64,000 nt of DNA from Streptomyces sp. CB01373 (GTDB taxonomy: Bacteria; Actinomycetota; Actinomycetes; Streptomycetales; Streptomycetaceae). This document shows, piece after piece, positions 55,754 to 64,000 of the stretch. Location: the NCBI RefSeq assembly GCF_002803075.1, contig NZ_NNBK01000012.1, positions 248,001 to 312,000 on the forward strand, given 5' to 3'. A program made the position numbers and the translations under genes. How positions within the stretch are numbered: the first letter of the stretch is position 1; every line of letters starts with the position of its first letter. Under the pieces are notes generated by a model that saw only the letters and a program-made list of their open reading frames with translations, had not been told where the DNA came from and did no database searches.

Positions 55754-56548
55754 ATGGACCTGAGCACGGATCACCGCACGATCCGACTCTCCGGCATGCC
55801 GGGCGTCCTCACCGTCGCCCTCGACCGCCCGGACGCGCAGAACAGCATCGACACCGCCATGATCCGGGAACTGCACGCGGCGCTCGACACGGCCGAGGCC
55901 GACCCGGACTGCCGGGTGGTGGTGCTGACCGGCGGCGGTGACGGCGTGTTCTGCACCGGCATGGACCTGCTCGGGGCGGCCGCCGAGGGCCGCCCCGACC
56001 GGGAGCGGGCGGCGCAGGGCGGCGCCGAGTTCCTCGGCCTGCTGAAACGTCTCACCCTCACCCCGCGGGTGGTGGTCGCCACCGTCGACGGCCGGGTGGC
56101 CGGCGGCGGCGTCGGCCTGGTCGCCGCCAGCGACTTCGTGCTCGCCACGCCCCGTTCCACGTTCAGCCTGCCCGAGGCGTTGTGGGGCCTGCTGCCGTGC
56201 AGCGTCGCCCCGTTCCTGATCCGCCGCACCGGCTTCCAGAAGGCCTACGCGATGAGCCTGAGCACCCTGCCGGTGACGGCCGATCACGCACTGCTGTCCG
56301 GCCTGGTCGACCAGCTGGTCGACCAGCTCCAGCCGGCGCTGCGCAGACTCGCCTTCCGGGTCACCAAGGTGGAGGGCGCCACGGTCGGCGACCTGAAGCG
56401 GTACTTCGCCAAGATGTGGATTATCACGCCGGAGGTCGAGCGCACCGCGATCGACGAGTTCGCCCGGCTGATGTCCTCCGACGGTGTCGGCCGCCGGATC
56501 GCCGACTTCGCCGAACGGCAGCGCTTCCCGTGGGAGGGCGGCTCGTGA
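55754..56548 (+). CDS. enoyl-CoA hydratase-like dehydratase, ECH1 (PksH type)
   Basis: 264 aa crotonase. The segment TFSLPEALWGLLPCSVAPFL followed by IRRTGFQKAYAMSLSTLPVT matches PksH/ECH1 proteins more than degradative enoyl-CoA hydratases. The oxyanion positions are DGVFCTGMDLLGAA and DGRVAGGGVGLVAASDF. It would dehydrate the HMG-type branched intermediate. A partner ECH2 (PksI type) for decarboxylation is not seen. Stop overlaps the next start (GTGA). Confidence 0.85.
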   Translation: MDLSTDHRTIRLSGMPGVLTVALDRPDAQNSIDTAMIRELHAALDTAEADPDCRVVVLTGGGDGVFCTGMDLLGAAAEGRPDRERAAQGGAEFLGLLKRLTLTPRVVVATVDGRVAGGGVGLVAASDFVLATPRSTFSLPEALWGLLPCSVAPFLIRRTGFQKAYAMSLSTLPVTADHALLSGLVDQLVDQLQPALRRLAFRVTKVEGATVGDLKRYFAKMWIITPEVERTAIDEFARLMSSDGVGRRIADFAERQRFPWEGGS

Positions 56549-58971
56549 CGCAGCGGACCGCATGGCTCTTTCCCGGCCAGGGCGCGCAGCGCCGCGGCAT
56601 GGGCCGCGACCTGTTCGACCGCTACCCGGACGCGATGGCGTCCGCCGACCGGATCCTCGGCTTCTCGGTGCGCGAACTCTGCCTCGGCGACGCCGCCGAA
56701 CGGCTCACCGACACCCGCTACCTGCAGCCCGCGCTGTTCGTCGTCAACGAGCTGACCCGGCGCGAGTACGCGGCCCGCGAACCCGCCCCCGACTACCTGG
56801 CCGGGCACAGCCTCGGCGAGTACAACGCGCTGCTCGCCGCCGACGCCTTCGACTTCGAGACCGGACTCGCGCTGGTGGCTCGCCGCGGCGAACTGATGGG
56901 CCGGGCCACCGGCGGCGCGATGACCGCCGTGGTCGGCCCCGGCGCCGCCCGGATCGCCGACCTGCTCGCCGAGGCCGGCGTCGACGACGTCGACCTGGCC
57001 AACCTCAACTCCGCCGAGCAGGTGGTGCTCTCCGGCCCCGTCGAGTCGCTGCGCCGCGCCGCCGGGGCCGTCACCGCCGCGGGCGCGGGCCGCTGCGTCC
57101 CGCTGCGGGTCAGCGCCGCCTTCCACTCCCGTTACATGGCCGACGCCGCCCGCGAGTTCGCCGCCTTCCTGGACGGCTTCGAGTTGCGCGACCCCCGTAT
57201 CCCGGTGATCGCCAACGTCACCGCCCGGCCCTACCGCCCGGGCGAGGTCGGCCGGCTACTGGCCGCCCAGGTGCACAGCGCGGTCCGCTGGTCCGAGAGC
57301 ATGCGCCATTTGCTGGCGCAGGGCGTCGACCGGATCGCCGAGCAGGGCCCGGGTCGGGTGCTGACGGGGCTGTGGGACGCGGCGGTGAAGGACGCGGCGA
57401 ACGGGCCGGCGCCGGAACCGCAGCCCGCCGCGGGCAGCGCCTCGGCACCTGCGGCGGCCGGAGGAGCTGCTGACGGGGCATCCGCCGCCGGGCGGGCGGC
57501 ACCTGCCGCGCCCGCTTCGGCCCCGGCCGCCGGCCTGGCGCCTTCCCCGTCCCGGGTCGGCGCAGCCGGGGGCTCGGCGACTCCTGTGCCCGGGCCTTCC
57601 GCTGACGGTATGACCACACTGACCCCGGAGCGGCTGGGCTCGGCGGCGTTCCGGGCCGACTACGGGGTGCGCTACGCGTACCTGGCGGGGTCGATGTACA
57701 AGGGCATCGCCTCCACCGAGCTGGTGGCCCGGATGGTGCGGGCCGGACTGCTCGGGTACTTCGGGACCGGCGGGCTGCGGACTGAGCGGATCGAGGCGGC
57801 GATCGCCACGCTCCGCGCCGAGCTGGGCCCGGACGGCAGCTTCGGGATGAACCTGCTGCACGCGCTGCACGACCCGGCGCTGGAGGAGGCCACCGTGCGG
57901 CTGTTCCTGCGGCACGGGGTGCGGTTCGTCGAGGCGTCAGGCTTCACCCAGCCGACCCGGGCGCTGGTGCTGTACCGGCTGAGCGGGGCGCACCGGGACG
58001 GCGCGGGCCGGGCGGTGGCTCCAAACCGGCTGCTGGCCAAGGTGTCCCGGCCGGAGGTGGCGACGGCGTTCATGGAGCCGGCGCCGGAGACGCTGGTACG
58101 GGGGCTGCTCGCCGACGGGCTGGTGACCGCCGCGGAGGCCGAGGCGGGCCGCGCGCTGCCGCTGGCGGGGGAGGTGTGCGCGGAGGCCGACTCGGGCGGG
58201 CACACCGACGCCGCGGTGGCCTACACCCTGATGCCCGCGATGACGGGCCTGCGGGACCGGATCGTGGCCGAGCGCGGCTACCCGGACGGCATACGGGTCG
58301 GCGCGGCCGGCGGCCTGGGCGCGCCGGAGAGCCTGGCGGCGGCGTTCGTGCTGGGCGCGGACTTCGTGGTCACCGGCTCGGTCAACCAGTGCACCCCGCA
58401 GGCCGGGACGTCCGACGCGGTGAAGGACCTGCTGGCGCAGGCCGACGTCCAGGACACCGGGTACGCGCCGGCCGGCGACATGTTCGAGATCGGGGCGCGG
58501 GTGCAGGTGCTGCGGCGCGGCACGCTGTTCGCGGCGCGCGCCAACAAGCTGTACCAGGCGTACCGGCAGTACGACGGCCTGGAGGCGATCGACGCCAAGC
58601 TGCGGCGGACGATCGAGGACGGCTGGTTCCGCCGCGACCTCGAGCAGGTCTGGAAGGAGACCCGCGAGTACTACCTGCGGGCCGGCCGCCCGCAGGAGGT
58701 CGAGCGGGCCGAGCAGGACCCCAGGCACCGGATGGCGCTGGTGTTCCGCTGGTACTTCGTGCACAGCACCCGGATGGCGATGCGCGGCGACCCGGCCGAG
58801 CGCGTCAACTACCAGATCCACACCGGCCCGGCGATCGGTGCGTTCAACCGCTTCGCCGCCGGGACCGCCCTCGCCGACTGGCGCAACCGCCATGTCGACG
58901 CCGTCGCCGAGGCATTGATGGCCGGCGCGGCCCAGGTCCTCCGAGGCCGTTTCTCCTCGCTGGGTCGATAA
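56545..58971 (+). CDS. trans-acting acyltransferase - enoylreductase fusion (PksE/AT-PfaD type)
   Basis: 808 aa. An FabD-like AT domain (residues about 5-285; Ser89 in AGHSLGEYNALL, His194 in AAFHSRYM) loads malonyl onto carriers. A low-complexity Ala/Pro linker follows (about 290-355), then a PfaD-like flavin enoylreductase (about 360-800; ASGFTQPTRALV, VGAAGGLGAPESLAAAFV, GSVNQCTPQAGTSDAVKDLL). This fusion is a hallmark of trans-AT polyketide systems. The AT acts for KS modules without their own AT, and the ER reduces enoyl intermediates in trans. Last gene of operon A. Confidence 0.94.
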   Translation: MTQRTAWLFPGQGAQRRGMGRDLFDRYPDAMASADRILGFSVRELCLGDAAERLTDTRYLQPALFVVNELTRREYAAREPAPDYLAGHSLGEYNALLAADAFDFETGLALVARRGELMGRATGGAMTAVVGPGAARIADLLAEAGVDDVDLANLNSAEQVVLSGPVESLRRAAGAVTAAGAGRCVPLRVSAAFHSRYMADAAREFAAFLDGFELRDPRIPVIANVTARPYRPGEVGRLLAAQVHSAVRWSESMRHLLAQGVDRIAEQGPGRVLTGLWDAAVKDAANGPAPEPQPAAGSASAPAAAGGAADGASAAGRAAPAAPASAPAAGLAPSPSRVGAAGGSATPVPGPSADGMTTLTPERLGSAAFRADYGVRYAYLAGSMYKGIASTELVARMVRAGLLGYFGTGGLRTERIEAAIATLRAELGPDGSFGMNLLHALHDPALEEATVRLFLRHGVRFVEASGFTQPTRALVLYRLSGAHRDGAGRAVAPNRLLAKVSRPEVATAFMEPAPETLVRGLLADGLVTAAEAEAGRALPLAGEVCAEADSGGHTDAAVAYTLMPAMTGLRDRIVAERGYPDGIRVGAAGGLGAPESLAAAFVLGADFVVTGSVNQCTPQAGTSDAVKDLLAQADVQDTGYAPAGDMFEIGARVQVLRRGTLFAARANKLYQAYRQYDGLEAIDAKLRRTIEDGWFRRDLEQVWKETREYYLRAGRPQEVERAEQDPRHRMALVFRWYFVHSTRMAMRGDPAERVNYQIHTGPAIGAFNRFAAGTALADWRNRHVDAVAEALMAGAAQVLRGRFSSLGR

Positions 58972-58981
58972 ATTCCCGGCC

Positions 58982-58997
58982 TGCTCAATAGTGAGCT
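58982..58997 (+). promoter_or_regulatory. cluster dyad 5 before operon B
   Basis: TGCTCAATAGTGAGCT starts 10 bases after the AT-ER stop. TAATTG (59022-59027) lies 35 bp downstream centre to centre; the next gene starts 77 bp after the dyad. Best example of a fully spaced promoter. Confidence 0.75.
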
Positions 58998-59073
58998 GCG
59001 CAGTTCTCCGGAGAAATGACCTAATTGTGTCGCGAGAAGCAGCGATTCGAACCATTCACCAAGGAGTCCTTTC

Positions 59074-60024
59074 ATGACCGAGAAGGCCGATTCCGAATTC
59101 TCCACTCCGGTCGCGCAGCAGCAGACGTCCCTTCCGGTCGCGGATATCCTGCACTCGGCGAACGCCGGTGTCGTGGTCGAGCGCGTCGGACAGCTGCGGG
59201 CCGAATTCCGCTCGGAGGGCAGGCAGTTCGCCCGTGAGCTCTCCGAGTACCTGAACACCCGGTACGTCGGCGTGGCGACCACCTTCGTCTACGAGGAGAC
59301 CTTCGGGACCAAGGACACCCTGCACTGGCTTCTGCACATGCGCTCCCTGGAGGCGTACGAGACCCTCGTCAGGATGGGCTCCCAGGACGAGGGCTGGCGC
59401 GAGGTGATGTTCCGCAACCGCATCCCGGAGGAGCGCGGCGGAGGCTCGTGGGACCGGATGTTCCTGGACGGCGGCCTGAAGGAGACGGTGCTGATCCCGC
59501 AGAGCTTCGGGATGTACGGCACGGCCGACACCGAGCTGTCCTCGGTGGTCGACGACGATGGTGTGGACCGCTTCGTGGTGCCGACCGCGGAGCACCAGAC
59601 CTCGCAGAAGCCCGATGAGCTGCTGCACTCCGCGAACTCCGGCATCATCATGCACCGCACCGGCGAGCTGAAGTACGAGTTCCGGGCCGAGGGACGGGAG
59701 TTCGCCCGCGCGCTGACCGAGAGCTGGAACGCCTCGCTGGGCGGCGAGGCGACCATCTTCCTCTACGAGGAGGCGTTCGGCCTGTCCGACCGGATCCACT
59801 GGTTCATCCACCTGCGGAAGCTGAGCTCCTACTACAACCTGATGGGCCTTCGGGCGCGCACCATGCCGGCCGCGCGCGAGGTGTTCACCAAGCAGTGGAT
59901 CCCGGCGGAGAAGGGCGGCGGCGGCTGGGAGCGGATGTTCGTCCAGAGCAGCCTGCAGGACCTGGCCCTGACCCCGCAGCACTGGGGCATGTACGCCACC
60001 AGGACCGCCGCCGCCCAGGGCTGA
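59074..60024 (+). CDS. duplicated-domain protein of unknown function, paralogue 2 (DUF6039-like)
   Basis: 316 aa, the same double-domain plan as the product of 53634: halves at about residues 20-140 and 175-310, with FVYEETFGTKDTLHWLLHM / FLYEEAFGLSDRIHWFIHL and RGGGSWDRMFLDGGLKETVL / KGGGGWERMFVQSSLQDLAL. Both halves keep the EE and GGG-x-W motifs. The first ends with PQSFGMYG, the second with PQHWGMYA. AAGGAG precedes the ATG. It is the first gene of operon B with the threonine-chlorination genes, so a role specific to one chemistry is unlikely; a general cluster role (substrate channelling, product or metal binding) is more probable. Confidence 0.8.
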   Translation: MTEKADSEFSTPVAQQQTSLPVADILHSANAGVVVERVGQLRAEFRSEGRQFARELSEYLNTRYVGVATTFVYEETFGTKDTLHWLLHMRSLEAYETLVRMGSQDEGWREVMFRNRIPEERGGGSWDRMFLDGGLKETVLIPQSFGMYGTADTELSSVVDDDGVDRFVVPTAEHQTSQKPDELLHSANSGIIMHRTGELKYEFRAEGREFARALTESWNASLGGEATIFLYEEAFGLSDRIHWFIHLRKLSSYYNLMGLRARTMPAAREVFTKQWIPAEKGGGGWERMFVQSSLQDLALTPQHWGMYATRTAAAQG

Positions 60025-60084
60025 CCGTCCCCGCGGGCTCTCGGCCGCCCGCCCCGCGAACCCGTACCGGATGGGAGATCCGCC

Positions 60085-61893
60085 ATGGTTTCCGGCAAGA
60101 CGCTGCACCAACTCTTCGAAGTCCAGGCCGCCAGGATGCCGGACCGCGTGGCGGTGAGCGGGGCGGACCGCGCCCTCACCTACCGCGAGCTGAACGCCGA
60201 GGCCGACGCGGTGGCCGCCCGGCTGCGGGCGGGCGGCGCCGGCCCCGACCGGCTGATCGGCCTGTGCGTCGACCGCAGTGCCGACCTGGTGGTCGGCCTG
60301 CTCGGCATTCTCAAGGCGGGGGCCGCGTACGTGCCCGTCGACCCGGCCTACCCTGCCGACCGGGTCGCCTTCCTGCTCGACGACAGCCAGGTCTCCGCGG
60401 TGGTCTCGGTGTCCCGGGTCGCCGAGCGCCTCACGGACTGCGGGGCCCCGGTGGTCTGGCTCGACCGCGACACCGAGGCGCCGGCCGCGCCGGCCGCGCC
60501 CGCCGCGGTCGAGGAGTCCCGGGAGAGCGACCTCGCGTACGTCATCTACACCTCCGGGTCGACCGGCGTCCCGAAGGGCGTGCTGGTCGAACACCGCAAC
60601 GTGGTGCGGCTGTTCGAGCAGACCACCGAGCTGGTCGGCTACTCGGCGGACGACGTGTGGACGCTGTTCCACTCGATCAGCTTCGACTTCTCGGTCTGGG
60701 AGCTGTGGGGCGCGCTGCTGCACGGCGGCCGCCTGGTGGTGGCCGGCACCGAGACCGTCCGCTCCCCGGAGCTGCTGCACAAGCTGCTCGCCGACGAGGG
60801 CGTCACGGTGCTCAACCAGACCCCGTCCGCCTTCCGCCGCCTGGTGGGCGCCTCCACCGCGACGCTGCCCGCACTGCGCCTGGTGGTGTTCGGCGGCGAA
60901 CGCCTGGACGTGAAGCTGCTCGAGCCCTGGTTCGCCCGCTACGGCGACGAGCGGCCCGCGCTGGTCAACATGTACGGCATCACCGAGACCACGGTCCATG
61001 TGACGGCCCGTGCGATCACCCGGGCCGACCTCGACGAGCCCGGCGTCAGCCCGATCGGCCGCCCGCTGCCCGAGGTCACCTTGCACCTGCTCGGCGAGGA
61101 CGGCAGCCCGGTCGCCGACGGCACCCCTGGTGAGCTGTACGTCGGCGGTACCGGCGTGGCCCGCGGCTACCACCGCCGCCCCGAGCTGACCGCCGAGCGC
61201 TTCCGCACCGTCGGCACCGGCGCCGACGCGGTGCGCCTGTACCGCTCGGGCGACCGCGCGGTGCGCACCGCCGGCGGCGAGTACCTGTACGTCGGCCGAG
61301 CCGACGATCAGATCAAGATCCGCGGTTTCCGGATCGAGCCCGGCGAGATCGAGGCGCTGCTCGCCGACGACCCGCGGCTGGCCTCGGCGATCGTCGCCCC
61401 GCAGGACCACGGCGAGGGCGACGTCCGCCTGACGGCCTACCTGGTGCCGCCGCCCGACGCCGAGATCGACGACGAGGCGCTCGGCCGGCTGGTCGCCGAG
61501 GTGTCCGCCCGGGCCGCGGGCACGCTGCCCGAGCACATGCGGCCCTCTGCGTACCGGCTGATCACCGAGGTGCCGACCACCGCGCAGGGCAAGGTCGACC
61601 GCTCGGCGTTGCCCGCCCTGCCGCACCGGCAGGCTCCGGCCGGACCGGCGGGTGCCGGCGCGGAACTGACGCCCACGCAGCAGCAGGTCGACGCGATCGT
61701 CACCGAGGTGCTGGCCCGGCCGGGCATCGGCCTCGACGACGACCTGTTCGAGCACGGCGCCACATCGCTGGCGTTCATGCGGGTGATCGCCTCCGTCAAC
61801 CGGCACTGGAAGCTGTCGCTGACCGGTGCGGAACTCGACGCGGCGACCGTCCGCCACCTGTCCGCCTGCGTGGACGCGCAGGAATCGAAGTGA
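60085..61893 (+). CDS. NRPS adenylation-carrier didomain, threonine-specific (SyrB1-like)
   Basis: 602 aa. A domain with A3 YTSGSTGVPKGV (155-166), A5 NMYGITETTVHVT, A7 YRSGDRA, A8 ADDQIKIRGFRIEPGE and A10 Lys503. The specificity residues read D201 F202 W205 N244 V268 G270 M296 V304 H305 K503, i.e. DFWNVGMVHK, the known threonine code. The PCP domain (about 525-600) has FEHGATSLAFMRV with the phosphopantetheine Ser561. There is no condensation domain, as in SyrB1, which holds Thr for the halogenase. Stop overlaps the halogenase start. Confidence 0.95.
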   Translation: MVSGKTLHQLFEVQAARMPDRVAVSGADRALTYRELNAEADAVAARLRAGGAGPDRLIGLCVDRSADLVVGLLGILKAGAAYVPVDPAYPADRVAFLLDDSQVSAVVSVSRVAERLTDCGAPVVWLDRDTEAPAAPAAPAAVEESRESDLAYVIYTSGSTGVPKGVLVEHRNVVRLFEQTTELVGYSADDVWTLFHSISFDFSVWELWGALLHGGRLVVAGTETVRSPELLHKLLADEGVTVLNQTPSAFRRLVGASTATLPALRLVVFGGERLDVKLLEPWFARYGDERPALVNMYGITETTVHVTARAITRADLDEPGVSPIGRPLPEVTLHLLGEDGSPVADGTPGELYVGGTGVARGYHRRPELTAERFRTVGTGADAVRLYRSGDRAVRTAGGEYLYVGRADDQIKIRGFRIEPGEIEALLADDPRLASAIVAPQDHGEGDVRLTAYLVPPPDAEIDDEALGRLVAEVSARAAGTLPEHMRPSAYRLITEVPTTAQGKVDRSALPALPHRQAPAGPAGAGAELTPTQQQVDAIVTEVLARPGIGLDDDLFEHGATSLAFMRVIASVNRHWKLSLTGAELDAATVRHLSACVDAQESK

Positions 61894-62858
61894 GCGAAGA
61901 GAGGAGCACCACCGTGCCCGACGTGACCGGCGGCTTCACGCTGACGCCCGAGGAGCGCGCGAGCTTCCACGAGCGCGGCTACTTCGGCCCGTTCAAGGTG
62001 TACGAGATCGAGGAGATGCAGCGCCGCTGGCGGGTCGAGCGGCTGCGGCTGATGGACCGCAGCAACGCGGTCTACCAGGACGAGGCAGCGCAGTCCGGCA
62101 ACACCAACATCTCCAACTACGACCGGCACCTGGACTCGGAGTTCCTCGCGGACCACATCTCCCGGCCGCAGATCGTCGACCGGGTGGCCAGCGCGCTCGG
62201 GCCCGACGTGCTGTGCTGGCGCAGCGAGTTCTTCCCGAAGTACCCGGGCGACGAGGGCACCGACTGGCACCAGGCCGACACCTTCGCCAACGCCTCCGGA
62301 GTGCCGCAGATCCTGTGGCCCGACGAGCACAAGGACTTCGGCGGCACCATCACGGTGTGGACGGCGTTCACCGAGGCCAACGAGGACAACGGCTGCCTGC
62401 AGTTCATCCCCGGCACCCACACCCGGATGAACTACGACGAGACCAAGAAGATGCACTACAGCCCGGACTCCATCAACCAGGTGGACAAGGGCGGCATCCG
62501 CCGCGGCTTCTTCGGCTACGACTACCGCGAGCTGCAGGTCGACGCCGACTTCAAGCCCGACGAGTCGCAGGCGGTGTCGATGGTGATGCGCCCGGGCGAG
62601 GCGATCATGTTCTGGTCGACCCTGATGCACGCCTCCTGGCCGCACAGCGCCAAGACCGACGAGATGCGCCTGGGCTTCGCCGGCCGGTACGTGCCGACCT
62701 CGGTGCGGGTCTACCCCGACACCGAGCAGATCGAGGAGTACGGGGGCACCGTCTCGCTGGAGCGCTACGGCGCCGTTCTGGTCGGCGGCGAGAACCGGTA
62801 CGACCACAACCGGATGGTCACCCGGACCACCCTCGGCCACCCGTTCACCACCCGCTGA
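61890..62858 (+). CDS. non-haem iron/2-oxoglutarate halogenase (SyrB2-like)
   Basis: 322 aa of the phytanoyl-CoA dioxygenase fold. The Fe-binding facial triad is changed as in halogenases: His127 and Ala129 in GTDWHQADTFANASG in place of His-x-Asp, with the distal His247 in FWSTLMHASWPHS and the 2-oxoglutarate-binding Arg266. The missing Asp leaves a site for chloride. It should chlorinate C4 of threonine on the upstream carrier domain. GTG overlaps the previous stop (GTGA). Bromination or hydroxylation cannot be excluded from sequence. Confidence 0.95.
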   Translation: MSEERSTTVPDVTGGFTLTPEERASFHERGYFGPFKVYEIEEMQRRWRVERLRLMDRSNAVYQDEAAQSGNTNISNYDRHLDSEFLADHISRPQIVDRVASALGPDVLCWRSEFFPKYPGDEGTDWHQADTFANASGVPQILWPDEHKDFGGTITVWTAFTEANEDNGCLQFIPGTHTRMNYDETKKMHYSPDSINQVDKGGIRRGFFGYDYRELQVDADFKPDESQAVSMVMRPGEAIMFWSTLMHASWPHSAKTDEMRLGFAGRYVPTSVRVYPDTEQIEEYGGTVSLERYGAVLVGGENRYDHNRMVTRTTLGHPFTTR

Positions 62859-62893
62859 CACCGACCGAAACCGACCGGAAGGCGTACGAGCCG

Positions 62894-64000
62894 ATGACCG
62901 AGCACCAGGCCCGGGCCGCCGCGACCGCACTCGCCGAGGCGGTGCACGGCCTGCGGGCGCTGGCCACGCGCCTCGACCCGCCCGCCCGGGTGGCCGCGCC
63001 GGCCGGCCCGCGCGCCGAGCTGCTGGCCGCGCTGGCCGAGCGGCTCGGCGTCCCGCTGGCCATCGAGCCGGCCGCCCCGGACAGGGAGAGCGGCGTCTTC
63101 GAACGGATCATCGGCGAACGGCTCGGCCCGGCCCTCGGCCGGCCCGAGCTGGACGACCTCCCGGACCGCCCCGCCGAGATCACCGGGATCGCCGACCGGG
63201 TAGCCGCCGCCTCCTTCGACAGGTTCCGCACCGCCCTCGACGCCGTCGCCCCCGACGGCGCCCGGCTGCCCGTCTACACGGCCGGCGACCCGGCCGCGCC
63301 CGCGGTCCTGATCGCCTCCGCCTGCGGGATGCCCGCCGAACTGTGCTCCCGCTGGCTGGAGTTGCTCGGCAGCGAGTACCGGATCGTCACCTGGGAGACC
63401 CGCGGTCTGTTCACCGACGAACCGGACTTCGACAAACTCGAATGGGACACCGAGGCGCAGGCCGAGGACGTCTTCGCGGTCATGGAGCACCTCGGCATCC
63501 GCACGGCCCACCTGCTGGGCTTCTGCGGCGGCAGCGTGATCGCGCTCGCCGCGGCCCGCCGCAGCCCGGAGCGGATCGACTCGCTCAGCCTCTGGCACGG
63601 TGCGTACGAACTCGGCCCGGACTCACCGAAGCTGGACCACCACCGGAACATCCAGGCGCTGATGGCGATGGCCGCCGAGGACCGCGACACCGCCGCCGCC
63701 GTGCACGCGGTGTTCCTCAGCACCATGCTCGGCGGCACCCCGCCCGACCTCGCGCACCTGGTGCTCTACCCCTTCGTCACCCCCGAACTGTTCTACCGAT
63801 ACTGCCGTTTGAACGGCGCGATCACCGACATCGACGTCAACCGGCTGCTGGTCGGCGTCGACCACCCCACGCTGGTGGTCACCAGCGAGGACGACACCAC
63901 GGCCAATCCGCTCGGATCGGCCGAGGTGGCCCGGAGGCTGCCCAACGCGACGCTCAGCGTCGAGCCGACCGGCGATCACATCTCGCTCTTCAGGTTGGGC
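62894..64000 (+). CDS. Cys-nucleophile aminoacyltransferase (SyrC/CmaE-like), cut by window edge
   Basis: 369 codons, running off the right end. An N-terminal extension of about 110 residues leads into an alpha/beta-hydrolase domain. The nucleophile position holds Cys211 (HLLGFCGGSVIALA), not Ser; the acid is around Asp333-334 in VVTSEDDTTANP and the His is His362 in EPTGDHISLF. SyrC and CmaE use the same Cys to carry an aminoacyl group from one carrier domain to another. Here it should pick up chlorothreonine from the A-T didomain and deliver it to a megasynthase beyond the edge. The ATG follows GGAAGG. Confidence 0.9.
   Translation, partial: MTEHQARAAATALAEAVHGLRALATRLDPPARVAAPAGPRAELLAALAERLGVPLAIEPAAPDRESGVFERIIGERLGPALGRPELDDLPDRPAEITGIADRVAAASFDRFRTALDAVAPDGARLPVYTAGDPAAPAVLIASACGMPAELCSRWLELLGSEYRIVTWETRGLFTDEPDFDKLEWDTEAQAEDVFAVMEHLGIRTAHLLGFCGGSVIALAAARRSPERIDSLSLWHGAYELGPDSPKLDHHRNIQALMAMAAEDRDTAAAVHAVFLSTMLGGTPPDLAHLVLYPFVTPELFYRYCRLNGAITDIDVNRLLVGVDHPTLVVTSEDDTTANPLGSAEVARRLPNATLSVEPTGDHISLFRLG

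Noticed and set aside
59056..61857. 933-codon open frame antisense to paralogue 2 and the A-T didomain
   Set aside because: It mirrors well-supported coding genes, has no start context and gives a repetitive Gly/Val/Arg product.
61890..62858. Phytanoyl-CoA-type hydroxylase in place of halogenase
   Set aside because: The metal-binding Asp is replaced by Ala129 (HQA), the halogenase hallmark, and the neighbours match SyrB1 and SyrC.

Overview
The window is high-GC actinomycete DNA, almost certainly Streptomyces. The supporting marks are GC-rich third codon positions, GTG starts, DUF397/DUF5753-HTH pairs, rare TTA codons, and a metX-metY-icd-DedA neighbourhood of Streptomyces type. No rRNA, tRNA or CRISPR array was seen.

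Left part (1-39 kb): ordinary chromosomal genes broken up by decay. It starts with a TPR gene (cut by the left edge) divergent from a subtilisin-like protease / sigma factor / small-protein operon. Next come metX-metY behind a short cysteine-bearing leader peptide, the monomeric isocitrate dehydrogenase, and an ABC exporter whose promoter has a SoxR-type dyad and appears to give a leaderless mRNA. Further on are regulators, acetyltransferases, a methyltransferase-NUDIX fusion, an Fpg-like glycosylase, and a cobalamin riboswitch whose ferredoxin gene has been split by a TnpB-type element. After these come a cobalamin-binding protein, a decayed valine-degradation operon, thiI, TetR regulators and a HelD-like helicase.

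Decayed zone (about 37.4-48.3 kb): many gene fragments (integrase, two adenylate-forming ligases, an FAD monooxygenase in two opposed pieces, VOC, IS66, LuxR/LAL) lie between a few intact genes: an MFS efflux pump with its TetR regulator and twin operators, a YdeI-like protein and a P450. It looks like a recombination hotspot bordering a biosynthetic island.

Right part (about 44.8-64 kb, running off the edge): a hybrid trans-AT PKS/NRPS tailoring and supply region. It encodes two P450s, two Crp/FNR regulators (each with one TTA codon), an Sfp-type phosphopantetheinyl transferase and a Kef-type antiporter. Two operons follow, each headed by a paralogous, internally duplicated protein of unknown function. 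Operon A adds an HMG-CoA-synthase-like enzyme, an ECH1-like dehydratase and an AT-ER fusion, which are parts of a polyketide beta-branching kit. Operon B adds an A-T didomain carrying a threonine code, a SyrB2-like non-haem iron halogenase (HxA in place of HxD) and a SyrC-like Cys-nucleophile aminoacyltransferase: a probable 4-chlorothreonine-making and shuttling module. A 16-bp dyad of the type TGCTCA-N4-TGAGCA occurs five times, each time 69-117 bp upstream of a cluster gene, and is the proposed Crp/FNR-family operator. No KS, free ACP or ECH2 lies in the window, so the megasynthase genes are presumably to the right.
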